Source of the DNA: Rickettsia endosymbiont of Bryobia graminum
GTDB taxonomy: Bacteria > Pseudomonadota > Alphaproteobacteria > Rickettsiales > Rickettsiaceae
Assembly: GCA_020881085.1 (NCBI GenBank)
Contig: JAJIYR010000101.1
Span: 1 to 6,086, forward strand
DNA: 6,086 nucleotides
Direction: 5' to 3'
The notes beneath the pieces were generated by a model, which worked only from the letters and a program-made list of their open reading frames with translations, did not search any database and was not told the origin of the DNA. The position numbers were made by a program, and so were the translations under genes. This document shows, piece after piece, positions 5,776 through 6,086 of this stretch; the first letter of the stretch is position 1, and every line of letters starts with the position of its first letter.

Positions 5776-6086
5776 TTACTTGCCTTGGTTTTTTACGTAT
5801 TTTCCTATAATATTCTCATTTCCATGCTTACCTACCGTACTCGTAAAATATAGATCAGTCCATGCTGCTCCACCCCATAATTGTTTCTTTACCTGTGGAC
5901 ACTGTCTAAATATTTGACGAGCTGTAACACATTTAATTGTTGTTACTATTTTTGTTACGCTATAGGTTTGTACCGATTGTACTAAAAAATGGACATGATC
6001 TTCATCAACTCATATTTCTAAAAATTTTATTTGATATCTGTTTTCTATCTCTAAAAATACGTCTCGTAATACTTGATCAACTGATA
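5776..6086 (-). pseudogene. tnpA: IS200/IS605-family transposase TnpA (Y1 HUH), in-frame stop, runs off the right edge
   Basis: Single-strand DNA transposase of the tyrosine HUH type, which excises and joins elements at hairpin ends. The last 102 codons are present up to the TAA at 5776-5778. The HUH motif is clear as DEDHVHFLVQS (the two His codons flank 5992-5994). It is followed by TKIVTTIKCVTARQIF, KKQLWGG, WTDLYFTSTVGKHGNE and the C-terminal helix IGKYVKNQG, whose Tyr (codon 5797-5799) is the nucleophile. The codon two positions before DEDHVHF is TGA (6010-6012), replacing what is usually a glycine (LEIG.D.DHVHF). One G-to-T change from GGA would explain it. This stop separates the N-terminal strand from both catalytic motifs, so the copy is probably inactive unless read through or translated from an internal start. 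The N-terminal part lies beyond the window. No tnpB is seen on this side. Confidence 0.9.

Overview
The window looks like a piece of chromosome from an obligate intracellular alphaproteobacterium of the Rickettsiaceae. The evidence is very low GC, A/T-ending codons, an RpoH/FtsZ/CtaG/Map set whose sequences read as rickettsial, a rickettsial-type autotransporter barrel remnant, and decaying insertion sequences. The genus cannot be fixed from sequence alone. The amount of broken IS material would fit the repeat-rich members of the family.

Left part (1-1998): the window opens in the last 42 codons of what looks like an IS630-type transposase. About 160 bp of non-genic or decayed sequence follows, then a complete tRNA-Ser(GCU) with encoded CCA on the minus strand. 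Further right, also on the minus strand, is a full-length but frameshifted radC. Its start overlaps the end of an intact map gene (type I methionine aminopeptidase) by 11 bp.

Middle part (1999-5103): ctaG (Cox11-type copper chaperone for cytochrome c oxidase) on the minus strand is divergent from rpoH (heat-shock sigma factor, plus strand) across 91 bp. rpoH is followed, after a 143-bp spacer rich in short perfect palindromes, by ftsZ with a full GTPase domain and an intact C-terminal tail peptide. These are housekeeping genes: protein maturation, respiratory complex assembly, stress transcription and cell division. A hairpin with T-runs on both sides closes ftsZ.

Right part (5104-6086): this is a graveyard of broken genes. 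It holds the C-terminal half of an autotransporter beta-barrel (minus), which abuts the N-terminal helix-turn-helix piece of an IS3-family OrfA (plus). That piece is cut off next to a GC-rich hairpin belonging to an IS200/IS605-type TnpA gene (minus), which has an in-frame TGA and runs off the window. The order suggests successive insertion and deletion events into a surface-protein gene.

I see no convincing new multi-gene system. The items most worth a second look are the doubly frameshifted radC, the palindromes around the ftsZ promoter, and the nested IS/autotransporter junctions.
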